From the NCBI GenBank assembly GCA_016865505.2, contig AP025252.1, positions 124,001 through 188,000 of the forward strand: a DNA stretch of 64,000 bases, given 5' to 3'. The notes under the pieces were generated by a model that saw only the letters and a program-made list of their open reading frames with translations, did not search any database and had not been told where the DNA came from. The DNA is from Bryobacterales bacterium F-183 (GTDB lineage: Bacteria; Acidobacteriota; Terriglobia; Bryobacterales; Bryobacteraceae). The position numbers and the translations under genes are program-made. This document shows, in pieces, positions 34,517 to 43,290 of the stretch; position 1 is the stretch's first letter, and each line of letters opens with the position of its first letter.

Positions 34517-35653
34517 CTACACCTTGACCTTTAGAATCCGCGCCGCGTTGGCGTGGTAGACCTTCTTCAGTACTTTGTCGGGTAGGCCGATGCCGTAGAT
34601 TCTCCAGCGGCCTTGCGGGGGAATGTTGGCCGGGGCGTAGTCGAAATACTCGTCTTCGGTCTCTAAGAACCGGAAGTAAATCTCATACAATTTGTCGCCG
34701 TAGAGTTGCTGCGGGTACTCGAAGCCGTTGGGTGTGGCGTCGGTGCCGAAGAGGATGCGGTCCTGGTATTTGTCGAAGAATTTGCGGGCTGTGCGAGGCT
34801 GGCGGCCTAGTTCTCCGACTCGGGCTCCGATGTCCACGTTCATGTTCGGGTACTTGTCGAGGGCGCGGCCGACGTGTGCCAGATTCTCTGCAAAATTTCC
34901 TACGTGCAAAACGATGAAGGTTGTTTTGGGATGGCGCGCCAGGACACGGTCGCGGGCGGCGAGGAGCTCTTCGTTCGAAGGGAAGTCCTGTCCGTAGAAG
35001 GACCAGTCCGGGTGGTTGTTGAGTTCTTCGAAACGCTCATTGAAACGGTCGATGGGCTTGAAGAAGGCTGCGGGGTCTGAGACGTGGATCGCAACGGGGA
35101 TGCCCAGTTGGCCGCAAGCGTCCCACATGGGGTCGAAGCGCGGATCGTCGACTTTGACGAGCTTTTTGTTGTTGTCGCGCAGGAAGAGGCCGAGGGTCTT
35201 GAGGACCTTGAGTCCGCTGGCTCCGTCCTTTTTGGCTTGGGCGATGAGGTCGGCTTGGAGCTTGTCGTAGCCGGGTTCGTTGGCACGGTTCCAGGAGGGC
35301 TCGGTGAAGGTCAAGAAGCGGCCGGGGTGGGCTTTGTCGAACCGGCCTACGGTGTCGCGGAGCTTGGCGCCGACGCCTCCGGTGAGGTTGACGAGCGTCT
35401 TCAAGTTGCGGCGGTCCATCACCTGGATGAGCTCTTCGGGTTTTTGCGCGTTGGCCCAGCTGAGGTGCGTGTGGATGTCGATGACCGGATATCGCGCGCG
35501 TTCGACCTTGTGTTCTTCGACTTCCAGCGAGCTGCGGGGTTCGAACTGAGTGAGGTCGAGCGGGGTGGCCTTCTTTTCCGTTTGCGAGGTCTGGGCGATC
35601 AGCTTGCCAGTGGCGCCGATCAAGGCTGCGGATGAGAAGGTTCTGCGGGTCAT
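34517..35653 (-). CDS. exported amidohydrolase (metal-dependent hydrolase, amidohydrolase_2-like)
   Basis: The 378-residue protein has a twin-arginine-like start (MTRRTFSSAALIGATGK). The TIM-barrel metal-dependent hydrolase motifs are IDIHTHLSW (HxH at strand 1), VAIHVSDP, FIVLHVGNF and LFGTDATP, where the Asp is the late metal ligand or general base. Members decarboxylate or hydrolyse small cyclic or aromatic acids. The gene ends 16 bases from the convergent small gene at 34501. The start codon abuts the stop of the Nramp-type gene, which is transcribed in the same direction. Confidence 0.85.
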   Translation of the reverse strand: MTRRTFSSAALIGATGKLIAQTSQTEKKATPLDLTQFEPRSSLEVEEHKVERARYPVIDIHTHLSWANAQKPEELIQVMDRRNLKTLVNLTGGVGAKLRDTVGRFDKAHPGRFLTFTEPSWNRANEPGYDKLQADLIAQAKKDGASGLKVLKTLGLFLRDNNKKLVKVDDPRFDPMWDACGQLGIPVAIHVSDPAAFFKPIDRFNERFEELNNHPDWSFYGQDFPSNEELLAARDRVLARHPKTTFIVLHVGNFAENLAHVGRALDKYPNMNVDIGARVGELGRQPRTARKFFDKYQDRILFGTDATPNGFEYPQQLYGDKLYEIYFRFLETEDEYFDYAPANIPPQGRWRIYGIGLPDKVLKKVYHANAARILKVKV

Positions 35654-36898
35654 TTAGGACATCATATCTTTGATCGAGATCCCCACCAGCGCGAGTGTGA
35701 GGCCGATCATCAATGCGACGGATGTCCAGGCGACGAGGTTGTAGAGACGGGAGTTGGTCCACTCTTTCATGACTCGTTTTTTGTTGATCAGGATGGTCAT
35801 GAAGATGAGGATGAAGGGGAGCAGGATGCCGTTGATGACCTGCGAGAACAGGATCATTTTGACGAGGGGGAAAGACGGCAGAAGGATGACGCCTCCGCCG
35901 ATGACGATCAAGCCGGTGAAGAGCCAGTAGAAGATGGGCGCTTCGCGGAAGGTACGGTTGACGCCGGATTCAAAGCCGAAGGCCTCGCAGACAGTGTAGG
36001 CCGTGGAGAGCGGGAGGATGCAGGCGGCGAAGATCGAGGCGTTGAGGAGTCCGATGGCGAAGAGAAGGTACGCGTAGGGGCCGAAGGGTTGGAGTCCGAG
36101 GGCGGCGTCCGCGGCGGAGTTGATGTCGCGCGGGCCACTCTTCTGCCAGATGCCACCGGCGCAGGCCACGATAATGAAGAACGCGATGACGGACATCACG
36201 ATGCAGCCTACGATGACTTCAATGCGCGATTCCGTGTACTCTTTGGCGGAGATGCCTTTTTCGACGATGGCGGCCTGCAGGTAGAACTGCATCCACGGGG
36301 CGATGGACGTGCCGACCATGCCGATGAGCATCGAGATGTAGCCGGTGTCGAGCATGAGGCGCGGGCGTACAGAATCGATGGCGGCCTGCTTCCAGTTGGG
36401 TTCGACGAGGAAGCCGGAGATGATGTAGCCGATGTAGACGACGCAGGCGCTGAGGAAGATTTTTTCGACTGTTGAGTAGTTGGCTTTGACGATCAACATC
36501 CAAACGGCGATGCCTGCGATGGGTACTGAGATGAGCCGTGAGACGTGGAAGAGTTCGAGGGATGTGGCGATACCGGCGAAGTTCGCCATGACATTGGTGA
36601 GGTTGGCGACGACGAGGATGGCCATGAGCACGAAGGTGGTGCGGAGGCCGAACTCTTCACGGATGAGGTCGGACAGGCCTTTGCCCGTCACGGCGCCCAT
36701 GCGGGAGCACATTTCCTGCGTGACGATGAGCAGCAGGGTGATGGGGATGAGAGTCCAGAGGGGCAGGTAGCCGTACTTAGAGCCGGCCTGCGAGTAGGTG
36801 AGGATGCCGCCCGCGTCGTTGTCCACGACGGCTGTAATAAATCCGGGACCGATGACCGAGAAGAATACAGCGATGTGGTAACGGAATCGCTTCAGCAA
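35654..36898 (-). CDS. Nramp-related divalent metal transporter (Mg-type motif variant)
   Basis: The 414-residue membrane protein shows the Nramp fold: GPGFITAVVDNDAGGILTYS at helix 1, and a helix 6 motif GTSIAPWMQFY. In classic Nramp proteins helix 1 has DPGN and helix 6 has a Met-Pro-His type motif; here the helix 1 site is DAGG, keeping the Asp and losing the Asn, and the helix 6 Met is Ala. Loss of that Met is characteristic of Nramp-related magnesium transporters described in other bacteria. I therefore infer Mg2+ or Mn2+ rather than Fe2+ uptake. The amidohydrolase gene begins directly after its stop and is probably cotranscribed. Confidence 0.85.
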   Translation of the reverse strand: MLKRFRYHIAVFFSVIGPGFITAVVDNDAGGILTYSQAGSKYGYLPLWTLIPITLLLIVTQEMCSRMGAVTGKGLSDLIREEFGLRTTFVLMAILVVANLTNVMANFAGIATSLELFHVSRLISVPIAGIAVWMLIVKANYSTVEKIFLSACVVYIGYIISGFLVEPNWKQAAIDSVRPRLMLDTGYISMLIGMVGTSIAPWMQFYLQAAIVEKGISAKEYTESRIEVIVGCIVMSVIAFFIIVACAGGIWQKSGPRDINSAADAALGLQPFGPYAYLLFAIGLLNASIFAACILPLSTAYTVCEAFGFESGVNRTFREAPIFYWLFTGLIVIGGGVILLPSFPLVKMILFSQVINGILLPFILIFMTILINKKRVMKEWTNSRLYNLVAWTSVALMIGLTLALVGISIKDMMS

Positions 36899-36944
36899 CC
36901 TTCACTATCGAACATCGGTCCGGGAGTTGGCAAGTTTTAACGGG

Positions 36945-38045
36945 CTAGTAACCCTTCTGTTTATCGACGACGTTGACGAGGGGCATACCGGCGGCGTAGC
37001 GGCGGACGTTGTCGGCGAAGAGGTCGATCAAGCGTACCTGACGGTTGGTGCTCCAGCCCGAGGTGTGGGCCGACATGACGACATTGGGGCAGTCGAAGAT
37101 CGGGTGCGAGGACGGAGGCGGCTCCTGCGGGAAGACGTCGAGTCCCGCGCCGGCGATCCAGCCTTCTTTGAGGGCTTTGACGAGGGCCATGTCGTCGAAG
37201 AGGTCGCCGCGGGACATGGCGAGGAAGTACGCGGTCTTCTTCATGGAGCGGAAGACTTTTTCGTTGAACATACGGCGGGTTTGCGGCGTGGAGGGGGCGG
37301 CGCAAACGAGGACGTCCACCATGGGGACCATGCTTTCGAACCAGGAGGGGTCGTGGAGTTCGTCGACGTATTCGGGTTTGGGGATGGGCTTGGGATCGGT
37401 GGCGACGATGCGCATGTCGAAGCCGTATTTGGCGCGGCGGGCGATCATGCTGCCGATGCCTCCCATGCCGACGATGCCCATGGTGAGTCCGACGAGTTCG
37501 ACGTGGTGGGGCGACTTGGCGGAACCCACGGGGTTCATGGTGCGCTTGGCGAACTGGGGGATGTAGTAGGTCGCGAGGCCGCGGGTGAGGCTGAGGAGGA
37601 GTCCCATGGCGGTTTCTGAGATGCCGTGGGCGAAGATACGGGCGTAGTTGGTGACGACGGCGGAGTGGCCTTTGACGGCGTCATCCATGCCTTCAATGCC
37701 GGCGGAGCCCCACTGGATCCACTTGAGCTTGGGGGCGTAGTCGAGGTCGGTGCCGTTGACGTTGCCGTAGACGACTTCGGCGTCGCGCAGGAGTTTGCGG
37801 AACTCGTCGCGGTTGGGGGCGATGACGAGATCGACGGGGACGGGCGAGGCTTTCTTGATCTTTTCGACCTCAGCCGGTTCGAACTTGTACATCGTGACGA
37901 TGCGGAGAGGATTGGTGCCTTGGGCCTTGAGGGAAGTGGTCGGGTAGGCTTCCTGTACGACGGGCTTGCGTTGTTCCTGGGCGTTGGCAGCCTGGAGCGC
38001 TGAGGCTGCCGCGATCAGAGTGCGCCGGGAGAGATGCTGAGGCAT
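36945..38045 (-). CDS. D-2-hydroxyacid dehydrogenase family protein with export signal
   Basis: The 366-residue protein begins MPQHLSRRTLIAAASALQA, a twin-arginine-like signal. The Rossmann domain has GIVGMGGIGSMIARRA for NAD(P). Catalytic residues of the D-2-hydroxyacid dehydrogenase family can be placed: Arg in MSRGDLF, Glu in LDVFPQEPPP and His in MSAHTSGW. Exported enzymes of this family are unusual; a Tat signal would allow folding with cofactor in the cytoplasm first. The substrate is unknown. It is a single gene with the convergent-looking Nramp gene 46 bases downstream on the same strand. Confidence 0.85.
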   Translation of the reverse strand: MPQHLSRRTLIAAASALQAANAQEQRKPVVQEAYPTTSLKAQGTNPLRIVTMYKFEPAEVEKIKKASPVPVDLVIAPNRDEFRKLLRDAEVVYGNVNGTDLDYAPKLKWIQWGSAGIEGMDDAVKGHSAVVTNYARIFAHGISETAMGLLLSLTRGLATYYIPQFAKRTMNPVGSAKSPHHVELVGLTMGIVGMGGIGSMIARRAKYGFDMRIVATDPKPIPKPEYVDELHDPSWFESMVPMVDVLVCAAPSTPQTRRMFNEKVFRSMKKTAYFLAMSRGDLFDDMALVKALKEGWIAGAGLDVFPQEPPPSSHPIFDCPNVVMSAHTSGWSTNRQVRLIDLFADNVRRYAAGMPLVNVVDKQKGY

Positions 38046-38067
38046 CTCAAGATTCTATATCCAGAAA

Positions 38068-39060
38068 TCAGCGGTTGTCGGAGTTGCCGAGGGCGCCGGG
38101 CGTGAGTGCTCCGGGGGCGTAGTAGCCGCGGCGGGCTCTGACTACGAGGTCTTTGCGGTTGCGGACTTTGACGTCCACCTGGTGGTAGAGGCCGTCGGCG
38201 CGGAGGGGTTCCGGACGGTACAGGATGTTGTACTGGCTGCGGAGTTCGTTGGCGATGTTGGTGAAGGACTGTTCGAGGTCTTCAACTTTGAAGGGGAAGA
38301 AAGCCATGCCGCCGGTTTCCTTGGCCAGGTAGCGGAGGAGTTTGTCGCCGTCGTTTTCAATCTTGGTGGTGTTCGTCGAGATCGCGTAGATGACGACGTC
38401 CGACTTCTGGGCCATTTCGAGGGCTTGCTCGCGGGTGTAGCGGCTTTGGTTGTCGTCACCGTCACTGAGGATGACCAGGGCGCGGCGGAACTTGTGACGG
38501 GGCTGATCGAGGATCAGTTTGTCGCGGCAGGCGTAGTAGATGGCGTCGTAGAGGGCGGTGCCGCCGCCGGGGCGGAGGTTGCGGACGCCTTTTTCGAGCT
38601 TTTCGATGTCGCCGGTGAGGTCCGAGATCATCTGGGCCGAGGTGTCGAAGCTGACGAGCACGGCGCGGTCCTGTTCGGGGCGCATGACGGACTTGAGGAA
38701 TTCGCTGGCGGCGTCCTGGATGAAGCGGAAACGGTCACGGATGGAGTTGCTGGTATCGATCAGGATGCCGAGGCGTAGCGGCAGGTTGGTTTCCGCCGTG
38801 AACTCGAGGATGCTCTGTTCTTTTTTGCTTTCGAAGACTTCGAAATCTTCTTTGGCAAGGTTGGTGACGAAGCGGCCTTTGCGGTCGGAGACCGAGAACA
38901 GAATGTTGACGCGGGTTACGTCGAGGATGATGCGGTCGTCTTCTGGTTCCTGTTGTTGCTGTTGCGGCTTGGCCGGCGCCGCGGACTTCTTGGACGCAGG
39001 GGGCTGCTGCGCTGATGAGGCGAGAGCGATGACGAGGAAGAGTGCAGTAAACAGCCGCAT
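38068..39060 (-). CDS. secreted acidobacterial VWFA-domain protein
   Basis: Start at 39060 gives a signal peptide (MRLFTALFLVIALASSAQQ) and 330 residues; the frame further upstream is antisense to the next gene. After a Gln-rich linker comes the domain ILFSVSDRKGRFVTNLAKED, an Ig-like front, and a VWA fold with the MIDAS DxSxS (Asp102 in LIDTSNS), and LSDGDDN as the later Asp motif. This VWFA family is largely restricted to acidobacteria. It probably binds partners at the cell surface through a divalent metal. The divergent PIG-L gene starts 33 bases away. Confidence 0.87.
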   Translation of the reverse strand: MRLFTALFLVIALASSAQQPPASKKSAAPAKPQQQQQEPEDDRIILDVTRVNILFSVSDRKGRFVTNLAKEDFEVFESKKEQSILEFTAETNLPLRLGILIDTSNSIRDRFRFIQDAASEFLKSVMRPEQDRAVLVSFDTSAQMISDLTGDIEKLEKGVRNLRPGGGTALYDAIYYACRDKLILDQPRHKFRRALVILSDGDDNQSRYTREQALEMAQKSDVVIYAISTNTTKIENDGDKLLRYLAKETGGMAFFPFKVEDLEQSFTNIANELRSQYNILYRPEPLRADGLYHQVDVKVRNRKDLVVRARRGYYAPGALTPGALGNSDNR

Positions 39061-39093
39061 ATAAAGAAGACTACTTGCTAGTATTCTACCGTC

Positions 39094-41487
39094 ATGCGTC
39101 TGCTGGTTCTGTTGTGGGCTGTTTTTGCGATGGTTTTGCCGGGTGCGGAGGTGCTGCCGGAGGATCGCGGCGCGGCTGCGGTGTGGCAGGCGATCCGGAA
39201 GGTGGAGACGAATGCGCGGGTGCTGTACATCGTGGCGCATCCGGATGACGAAGATGCGGCGCTGCTGACGTATCTGGCTCGCGGCAAGGGTTACGACGTG
39301 ACGCTGTTGTCGCTGACGAGGGGCGAGTCCGGGGCGAATTTGATTACGGGCGATACGTTCGACAACCTGGGCGTGCTGCGGACGTTGGAGTTGGAGAAAG
39401 CCTGCAAGTACTACGGGGTGCGGCTGCGGTTCGGTGGGTTTGCGGATTACGGGTACTCGAAGAACATCGAAGAGGCGCTGCGGAAGTGGCCGGTGGAGCA
39501 GGGTGTGGCCGTGGTGTCGAAGGCGATTCAGGAGGTCCGGCCGCAGGTGGTGATTACGCGGTTCAGCGGTACGGCGCGAGATGGGCATGGACAGCATCAG
39601 TATTCCGGGAACGAGGCGGTGCGGAAGGCTGTGGCGGCGAATCGCATGATTGTCGCGAAGTTTTATCAGGGTGGGACCTTGACGGAGCATACGCTGCGGA
39701 TCGATTCCGGCGGGTACGACGCGATGCTGGGGCGGAGTTACGCGGAGATTGGTCGCGAAGGGTACCGCTGGCACAGGTCGCAGGCGATGGGGGCGGTGCT
39801 CGCGAAGCCGGGTCCTGTGTATTCGTATTTGCATCTGGCTTCGGGCTCTGGCGGGCCAGAGTTGTTTGACGGGGTCGATGTAGCGGTTGCGGGTCCGGTG
39901 GCGGCGGAGGTCGCGAAGGCGAAAGCGGCGTTCCGGGCGGAGGCACCGTCGGCTGTGGCTCCGCATTTAGCTCGGGCGTTGGCGGCGGCGAAGGATGCGG
40001 GGATCGCGGGACGGTTGCGGGAGGCTTTGAATCTGGCACTCGGGGTGGAGTTGGAGGCGCTGGTGCTGCCGGAGGTCAGGCCGACGGGGATGGCGGCGCA
40101 GTTCCGGCCTTGGACGACGTTTGCTGTGGCGACGCCGGGGCAGAAGTTCCAGGTGTCGGCGGATTTTCGGGTACGGTCCGGGGTGGCGGTGGAACGGGTG
40201 CGGAAGCAGGTGCTTTGGGGTTCGGAGGGGTCTGAGGGGGAGTTCACGGTGAGCGTCCCGGAGAATGCGCGGGCGTCGAGCGTGAACTGGACTCGCGGGT
40301 CGATTCAGGAGGCGGCGTATCAGTGGCTGCCTGCGGCGGAGGTGCCTCGGGTACAGGCGAGCTATGTGTACCAGGGTGTGGAGAGCTTTATCGAGAGCGA
40401 CGTCGAGACCAGCAGTATTGATTCGATTGGGCTGCAGGTACGGCGGAAGTTGGCGGTGGGTCCGGCGTTGTCGGTACGGTTTGTGGCGGCGAATGGTGTA
40501 GCGCCGATGGGTACGACGTCGCAGTATCGGGTGGATGTGGTGGTGACCAATGTTGGCGCGGGGGCGAGGTCCGGCGAGGTGCGGTTGGAACTTCCTGCTG
40601 GGGTGACGGCGTCGCCTGAGGTGCAGAAGTTTGCGTTTCAGAAAGAAGGGGAAGAGGCGCGGTTCACTTTTGCGTTGGCGTTGCCCGGTGGTGCGCGAGA
40701 TTACAACTTGCGGGCATTGGCTTTGAGTGGCGGCAAGGCGTACGATGCGAGCTTTTTGCCGGTGACGTTTGCGGGACTCGACACTTTGTATGTCTCGAAG
40801 CCTGCGGTGCACGTGGCGCGGGTGATTGACGTGCAAGTGTCCAAAGGCTTGCGCGTCGGTTACGTGATGGGGAGCGGCGATGGAGTTCCTGAGGCGCTGC
40901 GGCAGTTGGGTGTGCCATACGATTTGCTGAGTGCGGCCGATGTCGCGGGTGCGGACTTGAGCAAGTACACGACGTTGCTGTTGGGGATTCGGGCGTACGC
41001 GGTGCGGCCGGAACTGAAGGTACACAATGCGCGGTTGCTGGAGTTTGTGAATAACGGCGGCACGGTGATTGTGCAATACAACACGCAGGAGTATGACGGA
41101 AATTACGGTCCGTACCCGTATACGATGACGGCTCGCGCGGAAGAGATCAGCGAGGAGGATTCGCCGGTGCGGATCCTGACGCCGGCGCATCCGGTGTTTG
41201 TAGGTCCGAATCGGATTACGGGTCGCGATTTTGAGGGATGGGTGGAGCAGCGTGGTTCGAAATTTTGGATGACTTGGGCGCCAGAGTATACGGCGTTGCT
41301 GGAAACGCAGGATACGGGGCAGGCTCCGCAGCGTGGGGGATGGCTTGAGGCGAAGTACGGAAAGGGGCGCTATGTGTATTGTGCTTATGCCTGGTACCGG
41401 CAATTGCCTTATGCCGTGCCTGGGGCTTTTCGGTTGTTTGCCAATTTGATTTCACTGGGCGCGGGGGGCGAATTGGGCCGCCCGTGA
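39094..41487 (+). CDS. secreted PIG-L/LmbE-type deacetylase with C-terminal beta and Rossmann-like region
   Basis: The 797-residue product begins with a signal peptide (MRLLVLLWAVFAMVLPGAE). Residues about 40-230 form a PIG-L domain with AHPDDE (His49-Glu53) and HGQH (His165, His168), the zinc site of N-acetylglucosaminyl deacetylases. A beta-sandwich region around 400-560 (VVVTNVGAGARSGEVRLELP) and a last region around 600-790 with LRVGYVMGSGDGVPEALRQL and NNGGTVIVQYN follow. This long architecture recurs in acidobacteria and bacteroidetes. It likely deacetylates an N-acetylated sugar outside the cytoplasm. Confidence 0.88.
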   Translation: MRLLVLLWAVFAMVLPGAEVLPEDRGAAAVWQAIRKVETNARVLYIVAHPDDEDAALLTYLARGKGYDVTLLSLTRGESGANLITGDTFDNLGVLRTLELEKACKYYGVRLRFGGFADYGYSKNIEEALRKWPVEQGVAVVSKAIQEVRPQVVITRFSGTARDGHGQHQYSGNEAVRKAVAANRMIVAKFYQGGTLTEHTLRIDSGGYDAMLGRSYAEIGREGYRWHRSQAMGAVLAKPGPVYSYLHLASGSGGPELFDGVDVAVAGPVAAEVAKAKAAFRAEAPSAVAPHLARALAAAKDAGIAGRLREALNLALGVELEALVLPEVRPTGMAAQFRPWTTFAVATPGQKFQVSADFRVRSGVAVERVRKQVLWGSEGSEGEFTVSVPENARASSVNWTRGSIQEAAYQWLPAAEVPRVQASYVYQGVESFIESDVETSSIDSIGLQVRRKLAVGPALSVRFVAANGVAPMGTTSQYRVDVVVTNVGAGARSGEVRLELPAGVTASPEVQKFAFQKEGEEARFTFALALPGGARDYNLRALALSGGKAYDASFLPVTFAGLDTLYVSKPAVHVARVIDVQVSKGLRVGYVMGSGDGVPEALRQLGVPYDLLSAADVAGADLSKYTTLLLGIRAYAVRPELKVHNARLLEFVNNGGTVIVQYNTQEYDGNYGPYPYTMTARAEEISEEDSPVRILTPAHPVFVGPNRITGRDFEGWVEQRGSKFWMTWAPEYTALLETQDTGQAPQRGGWLEAKYGKGRYVYCAYAWYRQLPYAVPGAFRLFANLISLGAGGELGRP

Positions 41488-41515
41488 TATCCTCCATTAA
41501 GCGCGCACGAGCTTC

Positions 41516-43063
41516 ATGTCCCAGCGAAACGCACTCCCTAAGTTCTGTATCGCCCTTGGTTTGCCGGATGTCGGCCAACTGTTAGCGCACGCGCGCCGGG
41601 AGGCGGAGGCGGGCGAGCGATTCCTGGAGTTCCGGCTGGATTATTTGAGCAAGCCGGGGGACGGAGTTCGCGCGATTGCGCAGTTTTTGGAAGAGTATCC
41701 GGATGCGACGCTTTTGGCGACGTGCCGCCGGCATCAGAACGGCGGACGGTTCAATGGAAGCATTGAAGAAGAGATCCGGATTTTAAGCGCTTGTCTGGAC
41801 GCCGGGGCAAAGGCGGTGGACGTCGAGATCGAGTCCGCAGAGCATGTGTCGGCAAAGCTCGAGGGACTGCGGAGCCGGGCTTGGCTGATCGTTTCGTATC
41901 ACAACTTTAGTGGTACGCCGGCGATGGAGCCGGTGCTGCGGCGGATGCAGAAGGTGACGGCCGATGCGTACAAGATCGTTACGACGGCGCGGAAACCGTC
42001 TGACAATCATCGGGTGCTGGCGCTGGGCAAGGCGCATCCCAAGGTCAATCTGATTTTGCTCGCGATGGGCGAGACGGGGTTTGCGACTCGTGTTCTGTCT
42101 CCGGCGTTTGGCGGCGTGTACACGTATGCGGCTCCGAGCGCGGTAGAGGGTACGGCATCGGGGCAAGTGTCAGCCAAGATGCTGCGGAACATGTTCCGCG
42201 TGGAGAAGGTGACGAAGTCGGCCAAGATTTATGGCGTGATCGCCGATCCGGTACGGCATTCGATTTCGCCGACGGTGCATAACCGGGCGTTTCAGGCGCG
42301 GCGGCTGGATGCGGTGTACTTGCCGTTTTTGGTGAAGCCGATTCAGTTGAAGGACTTCTTTGCGCTGGCTGAGAAGCTGCCGCTTTCGGGCTTTAGCGTG
42401 ACGATTCCGCATAAGCAGAAGGTGCTGCGGTATCTGGACGCGGTGGATCCGCTGGCGAAGCGGATTGGCGCGGTAAATACGGTTTGGAAGAAGGCCGGAC
42501 GCTGGCGCGGTACGAATACCGATGCCGAGGGTGTGACGGTTCCGCTGGGGAAGAAGATCCGGCTGTCGAAGTCCTCTGTGTTGCTGGTGGGCAATGGCGG
42601 CGCGGCTCGCGGGGCGGCGTTTGCACTGGCTGAAGCCGGTGCGAAGTTGACTGTCACCGGGCGCAATATCGACCGGGTACGTGCGCTGGCGAAGATCTGC
42701 GGTGGCGAGCCGATGACGCGCGAGCAGGCTGTAGCGCGCGGGTTTGACGCGGTGGTGCATGCTACGCCGCTGGGGATGCATCCGCATACCAATGAGTGCT
42801 TCTTTGACGGCGTGATTCCGGCCGAGGTTGTGTTCGATATGGTGTACAACCCGTTTGAGACGCAACTGCTGCAGCGGGCCAAGGATCAAGGCAAAGAGGT
42901 CATCCCGGGGTTCCAGATGTTTATGGAACAGGCCGTACGGCAGTTTGAGATCTGGACCGGGGAGACGGCGCCTCGCGCAGCGATGGAGCGGGCGGCACTG
43001 GAAGCGCTGGAGTCCCCGGGTACTTCCGGTACGTCAGCAAACGGCGCGACAAACGGCAAATAA
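41516..43063 (+). CDS. aroDE: bifunctional type I 3-dehydroquinate dehydratase / shikimate dehydrogenase
   Basis: The 515-residue fused enzyme does two consecutive steps of the shikimate pathway. The AroD part (1-225) has the catalytic His129 (VSYHNFSG) and the Schiff-base Lys153 (ADAYKIV), typical of type I. The AroE part (235-500) has HSISPTVHN for substrate binding, Lys300 (IPHKQK), Asp336 (GTNTDAEG), and GNGGAARGAAFALAEAGA for NADP(H). The C-terminal 15 residues are Ser/Thr/Asn-rich. Fusion of these two domains is usual in plants and occurs in some bacteria. Confidence 0.94.
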   Translation: MSQRNALPKFCIALGLPDVGQLLAHARREAEAGERFLEFRLDYLSKPGDGVRAIAQFLEEYPDATLLATCRRHQNGGRFNGSIEEEIRILSACLDAGAKAVDVEIESAEHVSAKLEGLRSRAWLIVSYHNFSGTPAMEPVLRRMQKVTADAYKIVTTARKPSDNHRVLALGKAHPKVNLILLAMGETGFATRVLSPAFGGVYTYAAPSAVEGTASGQVSAKMLRNMFRVEKVTKSAKIYGVIADPVRHSISPTVHNRAFQARRLDAVYLPFLVKPIQLKDFFALAEKLPLSGFSVTIPHKQKVLRYLDAVDPLAKRIGAVNTVWKKAGRWRGTNTDAEGVTVPLGKKIRLSKSSVLLVGNGGAARGAAFALAEAGAKLTVTGRNIDRVRALAKICGGEPMTREQAVARGFDAVVHATPLGMHPHTNECFFDGVIPAEVVFDMVYNPFETQLLQRAKDQGKEVIPGFQMFMEQAVRQFEIWTGETAPRAAMERAALEALESPGTSGTSANGATNGK

Positions 43064-43069
43064 TAGGAC

Positions 43070-43288
43070 ATGCGCAAGCTTTCCAGACGCGGCGTGTTCG
43101 CAAGAGCCGTCGCGGCGGCGGTTGTTCCTCAGGTAGTCACCCTTTCCTCCGCGCAGACTCCTGCGAGTTCTACCAAAGAAGAAGACATGGCTTCGGCCCG
43201 GGCGGCGATTGCATCGAGTAGCGCTGCGCTGGCCAAGGTAAAGGTCCCGATTGCGACAGAGCCGGCGTTTGCGTTTAAGGCTTACTGA
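43070..43288 (+). CDS. small exported protein preceding the amidase
   Basis: ATG 43070 follows the AroDE stop by six bases. The 72-residue product starts MRKLSRRGVFARAVAAAVVP, a twin-arginine-like signal with RRGVF, and the remaining 45 residues are Ser/Ala-rich with the phrase KEEDMASARAAIASSSAALA, helical in look. The amidase start lies two bases after its stop. It may be a short subunit or leader for the amidase, which itself lacks a signal; that is inference. The family is unknown to me. Confidence 0.55.
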   Translation: MRKLSRRGVFARAVAAAVVPQVVTLSSAQTPASSTKEEDMASARAAIASSSAALAKVKVPIATEPAFAFKAY

Positions 43289-43290
43289 TC

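Noticed and set aside
39967-41403. 478-codon minus-strand frame inside the PIG-L gene
   Set aside because: Antisense shadow rich in Arg, Pro and His.
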